Assembly: GCA_033182465.1 (NCBI GenBank)
Contig: CP137318.1
Location: 4,340,001 to 4,404,000 of the forward strand
Direction: 5' to 3'
DNA from: Sanghuangporus weigelae
Taxonomy: Eukaryota; Basidiomycota; Agaricomycetes; Hymenochaetales; Hymenochaetaceae
Length of the DNA stretch: 64,000 nt
This document shows positions 33,438-43,602 of this stretch, one piece after another. How positions within the stretch are numbered: the stretch's first letter is position 1; every line of letters begins with the position of its first letter. The notes below the pieces were generated by a model. It made no database searches and had not been told where the DNA came from. It saw only the letters and a list, made by a program, of their open reading frames with translations. The translations under genes and the position numbers were made by a program.

Positions 33438-34984
33438 ATGTCTGAACAGGATGAAATCACTTCACATGTTCATCTTCGTCTGGACAATTCACTTGGCGCA
33501 GTTTTCATTGGGCTCATCATGACCGCCATGTGAGATCTTTTCCTCTTCAATCCTCTTCTGTCGTTACCCTGACTGTCCTCTGAGCAGCCTGTTTGGAGTC
33601 ATAAATGTTCAAGTTCTCGATTTCTTCCAGCGCTCGGAGCGCGATTCTCGACACGTAAAAGTTCTGGTAGGCAGCCGGTTTCTTTTTCCTTTTATAGGTT
33701 TAATTTTCTACTCCCCACTTGTCGAACTATATAGATTGCACTCTTATGGTACACATGTCCAGGAAAATTTTGCTTGAACACATCAGCTTACGACGTCTTA
33801 GGCTTCTCGATGCACTTCATGTTGGCGTTGTGTCGCACTATCTATATTTCACCTTCGTCACGAACTTCACAAATCTTCTCGCTATCGGAAAAGTGACTTG
33901 GAGCTCTGGTGTACGTACTTATGTAGTCATTTTCTCCTTCATCATTGCACTGCTCTGGGCGTATCCAGATGATTGTCGTTGTCTCGTTTTTAATGCACTG
34001 CAGATTATCCGAAAATTCTCACCATTTTCCAAATATTTCAGAGCACAAGTGACTTCATGGTTCGACTGTAAGCACTCCATTGATCATGGATAGCTCTAGA
34101 TTCTGACAGCGCGTGGAGGTATTACATACGACGAATCTGGATCAGTGCGTACCGTTTTCAAGAGTGTCGTTGATATTGATGAGTTTTTTCTTAGTGAGCA
34201 GCCAAAACATGCTCTTGATGGTGATCTCGGTGCGTGTCTCTGGAAGAGGTTCTCTCGAAGAGTATTGAATCTCATCTAGGCTGTCCTGAATATGGGAGCA
34301 TTTGGTAGTATTACATTCTCTTCTGAGTTTAAGCGTACTTTTTTGATACAGAATGTAGTATCTGCTCTGGTATTTTCTGGTAAAGAGTAATCCTGCTCCT
34401 TTCTTAGTCCGCCTTCGCTTGCAGCTGATATCGAATAGGTTATCATTAGTCTCTCTGCTACAGGTTACAGAAATTTCTGTGCGTTTGTCCATCAGCTTGA
34501 ATTCCGAAAGAACGACTCAATACCATACCCGTATCCATCTTTAAGTGGCTTTTGTACACCAGCTACGGTTTGAGTGTTGCGGCGGATTTGTGGAGCGCAA
34601 CTGTTTTAACCTATCTCTTGAGAAAGAACAAGTCCGGGTTCGAATTGTAAGCTTTCAACTCAATGAAGTGACGAGACTCACAGTCTGCATTAGCACTGAC
34701 TCCATAATCGACAAAGTATCAATATATATAATCGGTACCGGCCTCCTTACAAGCATCGTTGCAATATGCTCTCTTCTTTCGGTTTGACATCTCTCCATTT
34801 CGCTTGAAGTAAAATTTGCGCTAAATTCTATCTAACAGTTTGCTGTCATGCCGCACAATACCATCTACCTGGCATTCTACGTCTGTCTTTCAAAACGTAC
34901 GTTCGGCTGTTCATGCGATGTAGTATAGCTAACGTGGTGTTTTTTCTTTCTTTCTTTCTTTCTTTTTTTTTTGGAAGTGTATTT

Positions 34985-35505
34985 TACAGCCGTTTGCAAA
35001 AGTAATGAGAATCACGTGATTTCACCACTTTTCTCGCCATGAGAGCCTCAAAACACAGATAAAATCATATCTCACCCAAATCTCAACGGTTTCACATCAT
35101 CTAAGTTGCTAAATTCATCTTTTCGAAAGGGCTTTCGCTTAAAGAAAACTGTAGAGAAAATAGAGCGAAAAATGACCCTAAAATGGCGAAAATATCGGTT
35201 TTTGCCTCTTCCTTGCATGTGCAATTTTTTCTGTGATCCCTGCTGATCCAGCACCTCCCCAAAGCTATCCAGAATGATAATATGATTATAAAATGAATTT
35301 ACAGACTGAGTTTGAGTTGAATTGTGTACCAGAATGTGCTGCTTTGAGCTATGCCTGAATCACTCAAAACTCATCATTTCCCCCTAGCCTCCCAGGCTCC
35401 AGGAAAAATTCTTACAGGCCAGATTCATGCATGTAAATTCATTTTGGATATAATAGACTAGGTTTGTGTACTAGCTAAGGCCTCAGCATCCACTGGTGAG
35501 CTGGG
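34985..35505 (+). repeat. Foldback element, left arm
   Basis: Reverse complement of 35552-36072. The symmetry axis is at 35528.5 and holds at the outer ends, the inner ends and the mirrored ORFs. Confidence 0.9.
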
Positions 35506-35551
35506 AAGATGCTGTCTAAAATGATGCATACAACCAGAATCACTTGTTCAG

Positions 35552-36072
35552 CCCAGCTCACCAGTGGATGCTGAGGCCTTAGCTAGTACACAAACCTAGT
35601 CTATTATATCCAAAATGAATTTACATGCATGAATCTGGCCTGTAAGAATTTTTCCTGGAGCCTGGGAGGCTAGGGGGAAATGATGAGTTTTGAGTGATTC
35701 AGGCATAGCTCAAAGCAGCACATTCTGGTACACAATTCAACTCAAACTCAGTCTGTAAATTCATTTTATAATCATATTATCATTCTGGATAGCTTTGGGG
35801 AGGTGCTGGATCAGCAGGGATCACAGAAAAAATTGCACATGCAAGGAAGAGGCAAAAACCGATATTTTCGCCATTTTAGGGTCATTTTTCGCTCTATTTT
35901 CTCTACAGTTTTCTTTAAGCGAAAGCCCTTTCGAAAAGATGAATTTAGCAACTTAGATGATGTGAAACCGTTGAGATTTGGGTGAGATATGATTTTATCT
36001 GTGTTTTGAGGCTCTCATGGCGAGAAAAGTGGTGAAATCACGTGATTCCCAACAATTTTGCAACTAGCTGTA
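35552..36072 (-). repeat. Foldback element, right arm
   Basis: Reverse complement of 34985-35505. The terminal 24 bp have diverged from the left terminus while the interior matches. Confidence 0.9.
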
Positions 36073-36281
36073 ATACACGAAAGCGGCGGCGAGCACAAAT
36101 GACACTGAGAGGAGTAGAACTTGGCGGCAGCTCATATCAGATGTCACGCATCGTAAATATTACTAGTGCTCACTCGAACGATCATCCCAATACAGAAAGT
36201 GAGATTTCCCTTGGTGCCAGGGAAGTCAACCCTGGACAGTTGGAGATGAGATATGCGATTAATATTCATAAGGCAAGTTGA

Positions 36282-36693
36282 CTGTCCCAGTATTTTTCTG
36301 GCAATGTATTTTGATCACCAGCATTTAGAATAATCGCGCCTTCTCAATCTCTGTCGAGCATGAGGCGAGCAACATATCTTGCGTGCGAAAGTAGATACAT
36401 CTCACTGCTGTCTTACAGTAACCTCCTTGCTTACGGTGTACGTCTCTGATTGGTTGAGTATCAATCTTCATGAACATCTACGAAATCTTATCGAAATGAG
36501 TTTGCGGGGGAAAAAATAGAGAAGAGCACACATTGTGAGGCGTAAGGTCTCATTGAGAGCACTAATCGCATAGGCATCCCATTTTCTGAGAGTGATATGT
36601 GCGAGATGCTCGCGACCAGTTGAGGAAATCATACAAATTTTAAAAGACTGGTCAATAACGACAAGTGCTGTGCTGTAAGTCAATAACTCCGAT
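36282..36693. other. Short intergenic stretch
   Basis: Follows the DUF6534 stop codon. A 71-codon minus-strand ORF (36468-36683) has no motif. Confidence 0.4.
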
Positions 36694-37340
36694 TACAGCC
36701 GTTTGCAAAAGTAATGAGAAAAGCCTAAATCACGTGATTTGTTGACACATGTCGTGCCCTTGAACAACAAAAATGAATTGAGTGCTCTATTTCTCGGTCA
36801 ATACTGCATGTAAAAATATGATATGGCTATGTAAAAAAAGTGCTCGAAAATGTGCTTCCAACGGTGTAAGAATGTATGAGAAATATAGTGTGTACATGAC
36901 AGAACAAAACAGACAACCTTGTCAACCCATCCCTCACAACCATCCCTCAGGCCATTGAAAAATCACCACTCATGAAATACTCCATGTAAAAATATAATTC
37001 AGGTGGCATAATTCATGCAAGTGCAGAAGGTATCTGTGTACAAGTTCTTGTGGCAGGCATATTGATAGGCCCTTCAATGGTAGAGTAAGGCAACAGCCAT
37101 TCATGCCCACTTGCAGAACCCCTCTCCTCAGCCTCCTTGCAGGGCACTAGCACTCATCATTTCAATTACCAACAGGTCAGTACTTGCCCTTCACTGCCTA
37201 TCCCATCCAGTCGAAGCTCTGAAGAGAAAATGCAGCAGCCTTTGGAGCCAGGTCCGTCAACATCTTCATATTCTTCTTTGCATCTTGAGCCAAAGCGGTC
37301 AAAGCAGGCTAAGGAGCCTCAACGACAGATCAGTTAGCTA
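36694..37340 (+). mobile_element. Truncated relative of the foldback element's parent transposon
   Basis: At 36694 the end TACAGCCGTTTGCAAAAG recurs, followed by the same ATCACGTGAT palindrome after an 8-nt insertion. The following sequence differs from the foldback arms, and no matching right terminus was found. A short ORF around 37137-37337 ends in a Ser/Pro-rich, then Lys-rich segment that may be the N-terminus of a lost protein. The right limit is arbitrary. Confidence 0.4.
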
Positions 37341-37899
37341 CAATTTGTTGTTATCGCTCAGTACACAGCTCGCACGTACAGATCATATTAAGTACAAGAA
37401 GCAATTCACGACTGAAGGCAAACTCTCGATCAAACGAGAGCAGGTGGAACTCGAATCATCGCTACTAAAAGAATACGGTCTGAAACTGCATATGACAGCC
37501 AAAATACACGGGAATACAGAGGTAGAATGACATATAGAAGAACAGAATACTTATTCAGATAGGGAGGGAACAAGAAGAGCATGACACAGCAATTCCTGCT
37601 GTACACGTGTTACAAGGCAAGGCAAATGGAGCCACTGTGTGGTGACCTACCGCAGCGTGCTCTTGGTATACTCAAACAGCCGCAAAAGGGATCAATGTGC
37701 CTGCGTAAGAAGTAAGAAGACTGAGTCGAAATAAATAAACACGAAATGAGATCCTTTCGAGTAATGACCACCAAACTAGACAAAGGAGAGGTGAAGAGGG
37801 CATAATTCCGTCCGTGGAGGGCAAGCGATTGTCCGGTCCGTAGTACTTTCGGCCTCCCACAGTGGGAGTGAGGCAAGGCTGGATGGTCCCTCGCCCAGC
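37341..37899. other. Unassigned
   Basis: A plus-strand open stretch around 37380-37530 (LSIKREQVELESSLLKEYGL) is helical and charged but has no start and no family. The rest is non-coding. Confidence 0.3.
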
Positions 37900-38500
37900 T
37901 CACGTCACCTTCCCCTTCCCCTTCCTCTTCACCTTCGCCTTCGAGTCCGTCGCCTTCGCCTTCGAGTCCGTCGCCTTCGCCTTCGAGTCCGTCGCCTTCA
38001 GCTCCTGATCCGTCTGAGTAGGGTTAGCTGACTCCATCCATTGTAACAGAATAACGTAGTCCGGATTTGTCACATCTATTCCGGAACGTAGCTGCACTTC
38101 GATGAAAATATCAATTTCCTTCTCCGTCAACACGTCGTCCTTGGCAAAGTAATCACTCTCCATAAGAACACGATGTGCCTCTTCAAGTTCCTTGCCATGT
38201 GCAATCTCTTTTCCATCTTGCCGCGTCTCGTCAAATACAGCAAACAGATGCATATAACCTTTATCGGCGATATCTTTTCAAACCCTCTCAACCAACTGTT
38301 CGACATCTCATATGGACTCCTCGTAATCTTTGTCGTATGCGTGCCTGGAGTGTGCTAGATAGTTCAGCGCATTTCTCAATACCGATGGGCCAGTTACTGC
38401 AAGACGGAGTATATTGTCGGAAAGGAGGATATGAAGACACTTTCGGAGCATGTCGAATTGTCTCTTGGCTCTGGCAAGTTGACCTTCAGCCCCTCACATG
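37900..38500 (-). pseudogene. Hypothetical protein pseudogene with three in-frame TGA codons
   Basis: One minus-strand frame stays coding-like from about 38500 to the stop at 37900. It includes LRKCLHILLSDNILRL, LRNALNYLAHSRHAYDKDYE, DIADKGYMHLFAVFDETRQD and MESDYFAKDDVLTEKEIDIF, and ends with three KATDSKA units and a Lys-rich tail. It is broken by TGA at 38494-38496, 38308-38310 and 38278-38280, each of which would be CGA (Arg) before one C-to-T change. The SDYFxxDD stretch resembles the SDYFISDD stretch of the gene split by the gypsy element, so the two may be distant relatives. Function unknown. Confidence 0.55.
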
Positions 38501-38624
38501 TGCGAAATGTTCTCCCTCTGCTGTTGGGCAGTCCCTTCTTTGGTATGCTGCCAGGCAGGTGTCACCAAGGTACTTTGAAGTGCCTGGGGATGTGAGGTCC
38601 TCTCAGGAGGGTCCTGAGCAATTT

Positions 38625-38702
38625 GGGCGAGTTGGCCCTCGTCCGAATAGGGCGAGTTGGCCCTCGTCCGAATAGGGCGAGTTGGCCCTCGTCCGAATAG
38701 GT
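38625..38702. repeat. Three tandem 24-bp repeats
   Basis: The unit starts GGGCGAGTTGGCCCTCGTCC and is repeated three times almost exactly, with a degenerate fourth unit running to about 38720. No function inferred; a minisatellite. Confidence 0.8.
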
Positions 38703-38720
38703 CGAGTGGACCTTCTCGAG

Positions 38721-39729
38721 CCCTTCAGCGGCATAACTACGGATTGAGGTTGACACGTCGGCTTTGAAACGGGGTCGCGAGCCTCTGTATGCGTTACCAT
38801 CGCTGGTCGGCTTTCGCTTTAGTTGTGCCTTCTTTCCCAGTCCCGGCGGGGAAAAACGGGGCAAAGCCCCCAGTGCTTCGCTGAAACTCCTGTGGGCGTT
38901 CTGATACCGGACAGGGAATATAAAGTTCGAGGGGCTGCCCTAGAATACCCTTGAGTAGTTAGCAGAGAGATACACCTAGACCAAAGGCAAGTGGAAATGA
39001 AGGGATAATGGAATATACGAGAGAAGGGTTGTATGAGGGCTGAGGAACGCGTGGGAAGCGCTCGAGGAAGGATTACGAGGATGGGCTTCTCCCGAGATTG
39101 ATGGTGGCGGTGCAAAGGCTAAATCGACTCTCCAGCTCAACTGCGAGCTCTGGACTAAAGCCGACTTACACAAGGCACAAAAACTAATCTAACTAAGGCT
39201 ATGCTAGTCGAACCACCAACTCGAACGTGACTAATCGACCGTGCTAACTCACTGGGAAGCGACGGCAGCCGATCTCACTCGGAGTCTAAAGTGTCGGAAC
39301 GCGGCGTAACGATTCGAAACGCAATATGAAGGACGGGGACGGTAACTGAGCGACCCTAACGTGATACAAGAGACGGAGGGACTTTACGGTGATGGAAAGG
39401 GATAATATGGTGTCCTTTTCCAACGACAGTGGTGAGGGGAAGGTGTTACGAGACCGAAAGCACGCGGCACGCTAAGTAATTGGGTTACGGGCGAAACCAG
39501 CGAAACCGATCGGAACACGCAATGAAGTTTCGATCCGGATGACAGAGACAGGATGGGTCCTATATATGAACCAGGCGAACTATACGAACGTACGAACGAC
39601 TCTGCTGCGAAGAGAGGTCACCGATCGACTGTACAGAACACGAAATATTGTTTATTATGCTTTAGAGACAAGAGAGTTTTCTACGAACAAGAAGAACTCA
39701 AAGCTGGGGGACTAGAGACGGTGTGAGAA
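38721..39729. other. Non-coding, possible old LTR
   Basis: About 1 kb without ORFs of interest. TATATAT at 39561-39567 followed by an AT-rich stretch (near 39650) has the look of an LTR promoter and polyadenylation region. It is directly followed by a polypurine-tract-like motif on the minus strand. No second LTR or target duplication was found, so this remains a possibility only. Confidence 0.3.
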
Positions 39730-40080
39730 CTCCCCCTCTCCACTACGAGAGTCGTGCTAAATTTATACTAAGCGTCCAAACTGAGCCTCCCATCGGTCAG
39801 AAAACATAAGCTATAAGAAAAAGGGGAACGCATATCACTTATCCACCATGGAGAGGGGCGCATATGAATGGTTAAGGGACACATAAAACAGAAAGAAACA
39901 ATACTAAGCATGGTCGGAACGAGAGCATAAAGAAATAAACGGGACGCATATAGAAAGGTGAGATCATAAGCGAAGCCTTCGGAACCGGGTGTCTTTGAGC
40001 GGAACGAGTCGGAACTTGGGGAAAAGACTTGGAAAGACCTCGGCTAGCCTTACAGAGCAAATCTGCGACGTTTTGAATGG
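39730..40080 (-). mobile_element. Probable degenerate copia 3' end
   Basis: On the minus strand, IQNVADLLCKA at 40078-40046 resembles the NVADLLTKAL motif near the end of copia RNase H, and the frame stays open to 39872. GGAGAGGGGGAG (39741-39730) looks like a polypurine tract. Together these suggest the 3' end of an old copia copy ahead of the LTR-like region at 38721-39729. No other element parts were recognised. Confidence 0.3.
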
Positions 40081-40356
40081 GAGAGGGACTGTGGACGACG
40101 CTGCAGGGTCAAATCTCTTTGTCAGGAGTACGGATCCGGGATCCGGAGACTTGTGATTGACGCGTGTAGGATCGTCGCGTGATTCTTCCGCCGTGTCTTA
40201 TATGATGGCCGATCACGGAACGGTGCACGTGCTATTTAGACTATGGCGTTCTTGCTAAGTCCCCTCGCTCCAGCGAAACCAGTCGGAACCAGGCGAAACC
40301 AGTCGGAATACCGCGGAACTGGTCGTAACGACTTTGTACGCTCCCAAGCTTTAGTC
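40081..40356. other. 3' flank of the gypsy-split gene
   Basis: No gene. It contains several imperfect copies of CGAAACCAGTCGGAA between 40270 and 40330. Confidence 0.45.
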
Positions 40357-40656
40357 TTACTCTTCATCGCCCCACTCAGGTTTCCGTCGTAACTCTTGCG
40401 CTGTTCCAAACGCAAGTTCGTCCCCAGTGCCATCATTATTGGAAACTTCATTGCCAGGCCCCTTGGGTGGGGATTGTTCACCGATGAACTTTAACGCTCC
40501 CACAATGTCTCCTGCTTCCATGAGTTCGAGCGTCCTTCGGAGCGAACTGTTTTGATCCTTAAAGTATTGCACCTGCTGGCTCCACATCAATATGTCACGC
40601 TTCGTCTCCATGAATTTCCATATAAAGATTGGCGCGAAGAACCTTAGCTGTCTCGC
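40357..40656 (-). pseudogene. 3' part of a host gene split by gypsy copy A
   Basis: This is the C-terminal coding part (ending GTAQELRRKPEWGDEE, stop at 40357) of the gene whose 5' part lies at 52964-54106. Its last residues before the break read ARQLRFFAPIFIWKF. Removing copy A and one CTCGC duplication fuses the two parts with no frame change. A helical region (DILMWSQQVQYFKDQNSSL) precedes a Gly/Asn-rich tail. Function unknown. Confidence 0.8.
40652..40656. repeat. Target-site duplication of gypsy copy A, left
   Basis: CTCGC is repeated at 52964-52968 directly outside the right LTR. Confidence 0.92.
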
Positions 40657-42168
40657 TGAAAGGATCCGCTCAAAATCTCGCATCAGGATCAACGCGATCA
40701 ACAGATCTACACGATCAGCTTTCCAAACGCGACCGGTAACCAAGCCAGCTATCAAAGGCCCAAGCAATCGAGCGGCCTAGGCAACAGTAACCCGTTACCA
40801 CCCGAGCGCTAGAAGCACCGAAGCGGATACGTAATCCCGCTAACAGCTAACACCGCCGACCGCCTATTACCGCGGACTACCACTCTAACGCCGCCGACCA
40901 AGCAACCAGAGCGACCTCGATCAAAAGAAGCGATCAAACTTCTTAGAAGTCCAGAAGCACAACTACTAAAGCCTAAACGCTAAAAGGCTAAAGGCTAATA
41001 AGGTTTATGGAGACCTCACTGGCATTTCAGCACTGTCAAGTCTGTGCACGAGTTTACATGGTCCTTTATGAAGTATACTACTTAGTATGCACGGCAACGG
41101 TTGGTACGCGTGACTGTCACATCGAAACCGAGCGACACCTTCAGGATACAATGCATTCCAATCCACCAAGCCCAATAGTACCCAAGAAACGAGAGGAGCT
41201 CACGATCACAACTCGGACCCCTCGAACTGCGAACCCGATAACTTGGAGAATGATTGGATGGTATAGACCGGAGTTGCACACACCATGTCCAGCATCTACG
41301 ATACAGGCAAACCTTTATTTACCGAGAGATGCGAACCTGGAAACCAAGCAATTACAACTCCTTATACAACGAAGGATATGGCGCTACATTCGAGATATAC
41401 GATACGAAGGCAAAGCATGGCTAGTCACCAGAACCCAGCAGAACCCACCAGCAGAGCTTATGCAGTTCATGATATGCCTTGGACCATACTCTACACCGAC
41501 CCGACACCTTAACACTGACGTGCGAGTTATGCTTACCCTCGCTGGACCTCGAGATGAATTCCGAAGAATCACATACCGAGCAGCCTACATCGCTCCAAGA
41601 GCAAAGATGCCACTCAATGACGGCAATGACATCGTTATGGAGTACTGACAGCGGAGCATTCCATATCGGAGCACCACCTCTATTGTCTCAGTCAGCAACT
41701 CCAAAGAATTCTGTCATAGTGGAGACGACCTTACAAAGATTGGAGCAAAGTGGAGCGAAGCGCAGCAGGATGACAAAGGAACAGATGTAATGGTGGAGGA
41801 AAGTGGAGTAAAGTGGAGACAGGATGAGTAAGAAATAGGACGGAAAATGGAATATCTGGGAGCATAAATAGTTGTAGGATTAGGCCCTCATTTCCCCATC
41901 TTTCGATCCTCTTAACACACTGGTGTAAAGCTTGCCCTACAGCGAGCTATTACTGTGTGCTTTGTACTATCACGCCTCTTGGAAATCCCAATCTGCTTTA
42001 CTATTACCTCGTATCTGAAAGCATCCATAACTCGGACCGCGACTAGGAAGGCTAGTAAGGGACCGCGTGGTACAGCCAGACGTGGGTAGATAAGATCACC
42101 TCTGCACAACACACCGCTGCTTAGGCAAAAGGATCAAACCGGTGTAACCCCGGGCCTACTCCCTAACA
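40657..42168 (+). repeat. Gypsy copy A 5' LTR
   Basis: 1512 bp, TG (TGAAAGGATC) to CA (CCCTAACA). Matches 51452-52963 and, inverted, 55418-56929. It contains a 213-codon ORF. Confidence 0.95.
41007..41648 (+). CDS. LTR-embedded ORF, 213 residues (5' LTR copy)
   Basis: An uninterrupted frame from ATG to TGA inside the LTR, identical in all three LTRs of the window. The product is Thr/Pro-rich at first (SPIVPKKREELTITTRTPRT), then shows alternating strands and Arg residues (LQLLIQRRIWRYIRDIRYEG). There is no signal peptide or known domain. Three overlapping shorter ORFs in other frames are shadows. Whether it is translated is unknown; length and integrity alone are weak evidence in such young copies. 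If sense LTR transcripts start upstream it could be expressed from either LTR. Confidence 0.4.
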   Translation: METSLAFQHCQVCARVYMVLYEVYYLVCTATVGTRDCHIETERHLQDTMHSNPPSPIVPKKREELTITTRTPRTANPITWRMIGWYRPELHTPCPASTIQANLYLPRDANLETKQLQLLIQRRIWRYIRDIRYEGKAWLVTRTQQNPPAELMQFMICLGPYSTPTRHLNTDVRVMLTLAGPRDEFRRITYRAAYIAPRAKMPLNDGNDIVMEY

Positions 42169-42169
42169 T

Positions 42170-42181
42170 TGGATCGAAAGA
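42170..42181 (+). other. Gypsy copy A primer-binding site
   Basis: TGGATCGAAAGA begins one base after the LTR end. It would pair with a tRNA 3' end of ..TCGATCCA. The exact tRNA was not determined. Confidence 0.65.
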
Positions 42182-42229
42182 TCACTCGCTAGTTTTACCA
42201 CCACCTCTCACGGGCAAGGTTCTTGGCTA

Positions 42230-42571
42230 GTGTTTTATCGAGGCGAGGACCGTCGACCTCAAGTCCCTATCGACGTTACTAGTTTCGAGACTAGTACCCA
42301 TATCGAATCCTCAGGACAAGTGCACATCCTGGAGAACGACAAACCCGATTCACTTAAATCACACATCTACTATCATAACCCCTACAACGACGAAGTGTAC
42401 CTAATAGCAAAGGCATCTGGTAGCCCTGCAGTTGGGAGCACGCAAACAACAACCACGAAAGTAGCAGCAGTCCCTTCCACTATTGCTACATTCGACGAGA
42501 AAGGAACTACTTGGTTAACAGCACCAAGGAACAATAACCCTGAAGCATCAGGCGAGAAACGAAGTTCATGA
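42230..42571 (+). CDS. Gypsy copy A leader ORF, about 113 residues
   Basis: Open from a GTG (no ATG) at 42230 to TGA 42569-42571, which overlaps the next ORF's ATG as ATGA. The residues are polar (TSFETSTHIESSGQVHILEN). It may be the tail of a frame begun upstream by splicing or a non-AUG start, or a chance ORF. No domain. Confidence 0.3.
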   Translation: MFYRGEDRRPQVPIDVTSFETSTHIESSGQVHILENDKPDSLKSHIYYHNPYNDEVYLIAKASGSPAVGSTQTTTTKVAAVPSTIATFDEKGTTWLTAPRNNNPEASGEKRSS

Positions 42572-43602
42572 ACCGATCAGGAAACGCCAACAACAGAAGT
42601 AACGGTCATCGAACGAACGAACGGGCGAACGATAATCAAACGAGGTTCACACCTAGATCCCTCGACGAACGAGTTCAACATATCACCAACAGGCTACGTA
42701 GTCTGGAAAGCGATCACGACATACTATACGCGACAACGAACCACAGCATATTGTATCCACCAGTGATCAGAAGGCTACAAGAAAGGGTTGAACGACTGGA
42801 AGAACGAACTGCAAACACGGGGCAGTCAAACAGTCTACCAACCGGAGCATACGCGACAGCAGTAGGAGATCGATTCGAAGCACTAGAAGCAACTACTCAA
42901 AGAATTGGAGCACAAGTAGCAGCTCTAGAGAGATATACTCTGGAATTGGATCGAGCAGCAGGAGCACTCAATCATCGGGTCATAGACGGAAACGGAGTAC
43001 TTGACCGAGAGCTCAACGCTATCCGGAACAGGATTACTGCTCAGGAACAACAACTACAAACGATTGAGACGAGAGTCGGAGAGCTTAACAGGACAGCTCT
43101 AGATCAACCAAGGATTGTTCAAGACATCCATAACCTGCGAGAAGCCCTACTCCAACTAGGACAAACAATCGAGTCGAGTCAACGCACCTACGCAGCTATA
43201 CTCACATCGGTACAGACAACCGAAACTACCTCAAGGAACATACTCGAACACGCTCAACGAATTCGAGAAGTAGCTCAGGCAGCACAACGCTGGGAATACT
43301 TTCTACCAAGAGAGAGAGCCCAACAGGAACAGAGTTCTGACGAATCAGTGTCCTCAGACGAAGAAGCATCACGAAGGCCATTCTTACTCAGAACCCCACC
43401 TCGAACGGTTATCATCCAAGTACCAACAGTACCTGCAGTACCAGCAAGTGGTTCAGTAGCAACCCAAGCGCCAGAGAATCCACCACCACCATCCTATTCA
43501 CCACCAGCAGTGCCCATAAGCACTTACGATCATGTCGACAACCGACCAGAAGGTGCAAGCACTGGAGCAGCAACTACAGACTCTTCAGACACAACTCTCT
43601 AA
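42568..43602 (+). CDS. Gypsy copy A pre-Gag ORF, 344 residues, coiled coil
   Basis: ATG 42568 to TAA 43600-43602. Long heptad-like stretches (for example RLQERVERLEERTANTGQ and RDRITAQEQQLQ-like segments) predict an extended coiled coil, followed by a Pro-rich tail (APENPPPPSYSPPAVP, which contains a PPxY-type late motif, PPSY). It overlaps Gag by 71 nt in another frame. It could be a structural or matrix-like protein of the particle; PPxY motifs recruit ubiquitin ligases in other retroelements. That role is inference. Confidence 0.65.
   Translation: MNRSGNANNRSNGHRTNERANDNQTRFTPRSLDERVQHITNRLRSLESDHDILYATTNHSILYPPVIRRLQERVERLEERTANTGQSNSLPTGAYATAVGDRFEALEATTQRIGAQVAALERYTLELDRAAGALNHRVIDGNGVLDRELNAIRNRITAQEQQLQTIETRVGELNRTALDQPRIVQDIHNLREALLQLGQTIESSQRTYAAILTSVQTTETTSRNILEHAQRIREVAQAAQRWEYFLPRERAQQEQSSDESVSSDEEASRRPFLLRTPPRTVIIQVPTVPAVPASGSVATQAPENPPPPSYSPPAVPISTYDHVDNRPEGASTGAATTDSSDTTL

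Larger units (their letters stand above)
34985..36072. mobile_element. Foldback (inverted-repeat) element, Tc1/mariner-like ends
   Basis: Two 521-bp arms (34985-35505 and 35552-36072) are reverse complements around a 46-bp spacer. By eye the arms are identical except for the outer ~24 bp. Ends read TACAGCCGTTTGCAAAAG on the left and, reverse-complemented, TACAGCTAGTTGCAAAAT on the right, each containing an ATCACGTGAT palindrome further in. A TA duplication with CAG termini fits Tc1/mariner-type integration. No transposase is encoded; a 60-codon ORF occurs in each arm only because the arms mirror each other. A transcript through it would form a ~500-bp hairpin. Confidence 0.8.
33438..36281 (+). 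pseudogene. DUF6534 membrane protein gene split by a foldback element
   Basis: Start ATG 33438 with LDNSLGAVFIGLIMTA, then exon 33588-33666 (ILFGVINVQVLDFFQRSERD). Further exons hold LLDALHVGVVSHYLYF, WLLYTSYGLSVAADLWSATV, TDSIIDKVSIYIIGTGLLTS and FAVMPHNTIYLAFYVCLSK, all typical of DUF6534, a basidiomycete family with about seven helices. The section 34100-34540 is unclear. The last exon should follow an intron that starts at 34903; its coding part resumes after the foldback element as FNTRKRRRAQMTLRGVELGG and ends at 36281. Removing 34987-36072 (element plus one TA) joins the flanks into a continuous coding reading. Expression would need the element to be spliced out. Confidence 0.7.

Noticed and set aside
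35072-35254. 60-codon ORF present in both foldback arms (also 35803-35985)
   Set aside because: It appears twice only because the arms are inverted copies; no domain and no independent support.
38625-38720. Tandem repeats considered as a CRISPR array
   Set aside because: Direct head-to-tail units with no unique spacers in a fungal genome; a minisatellite.
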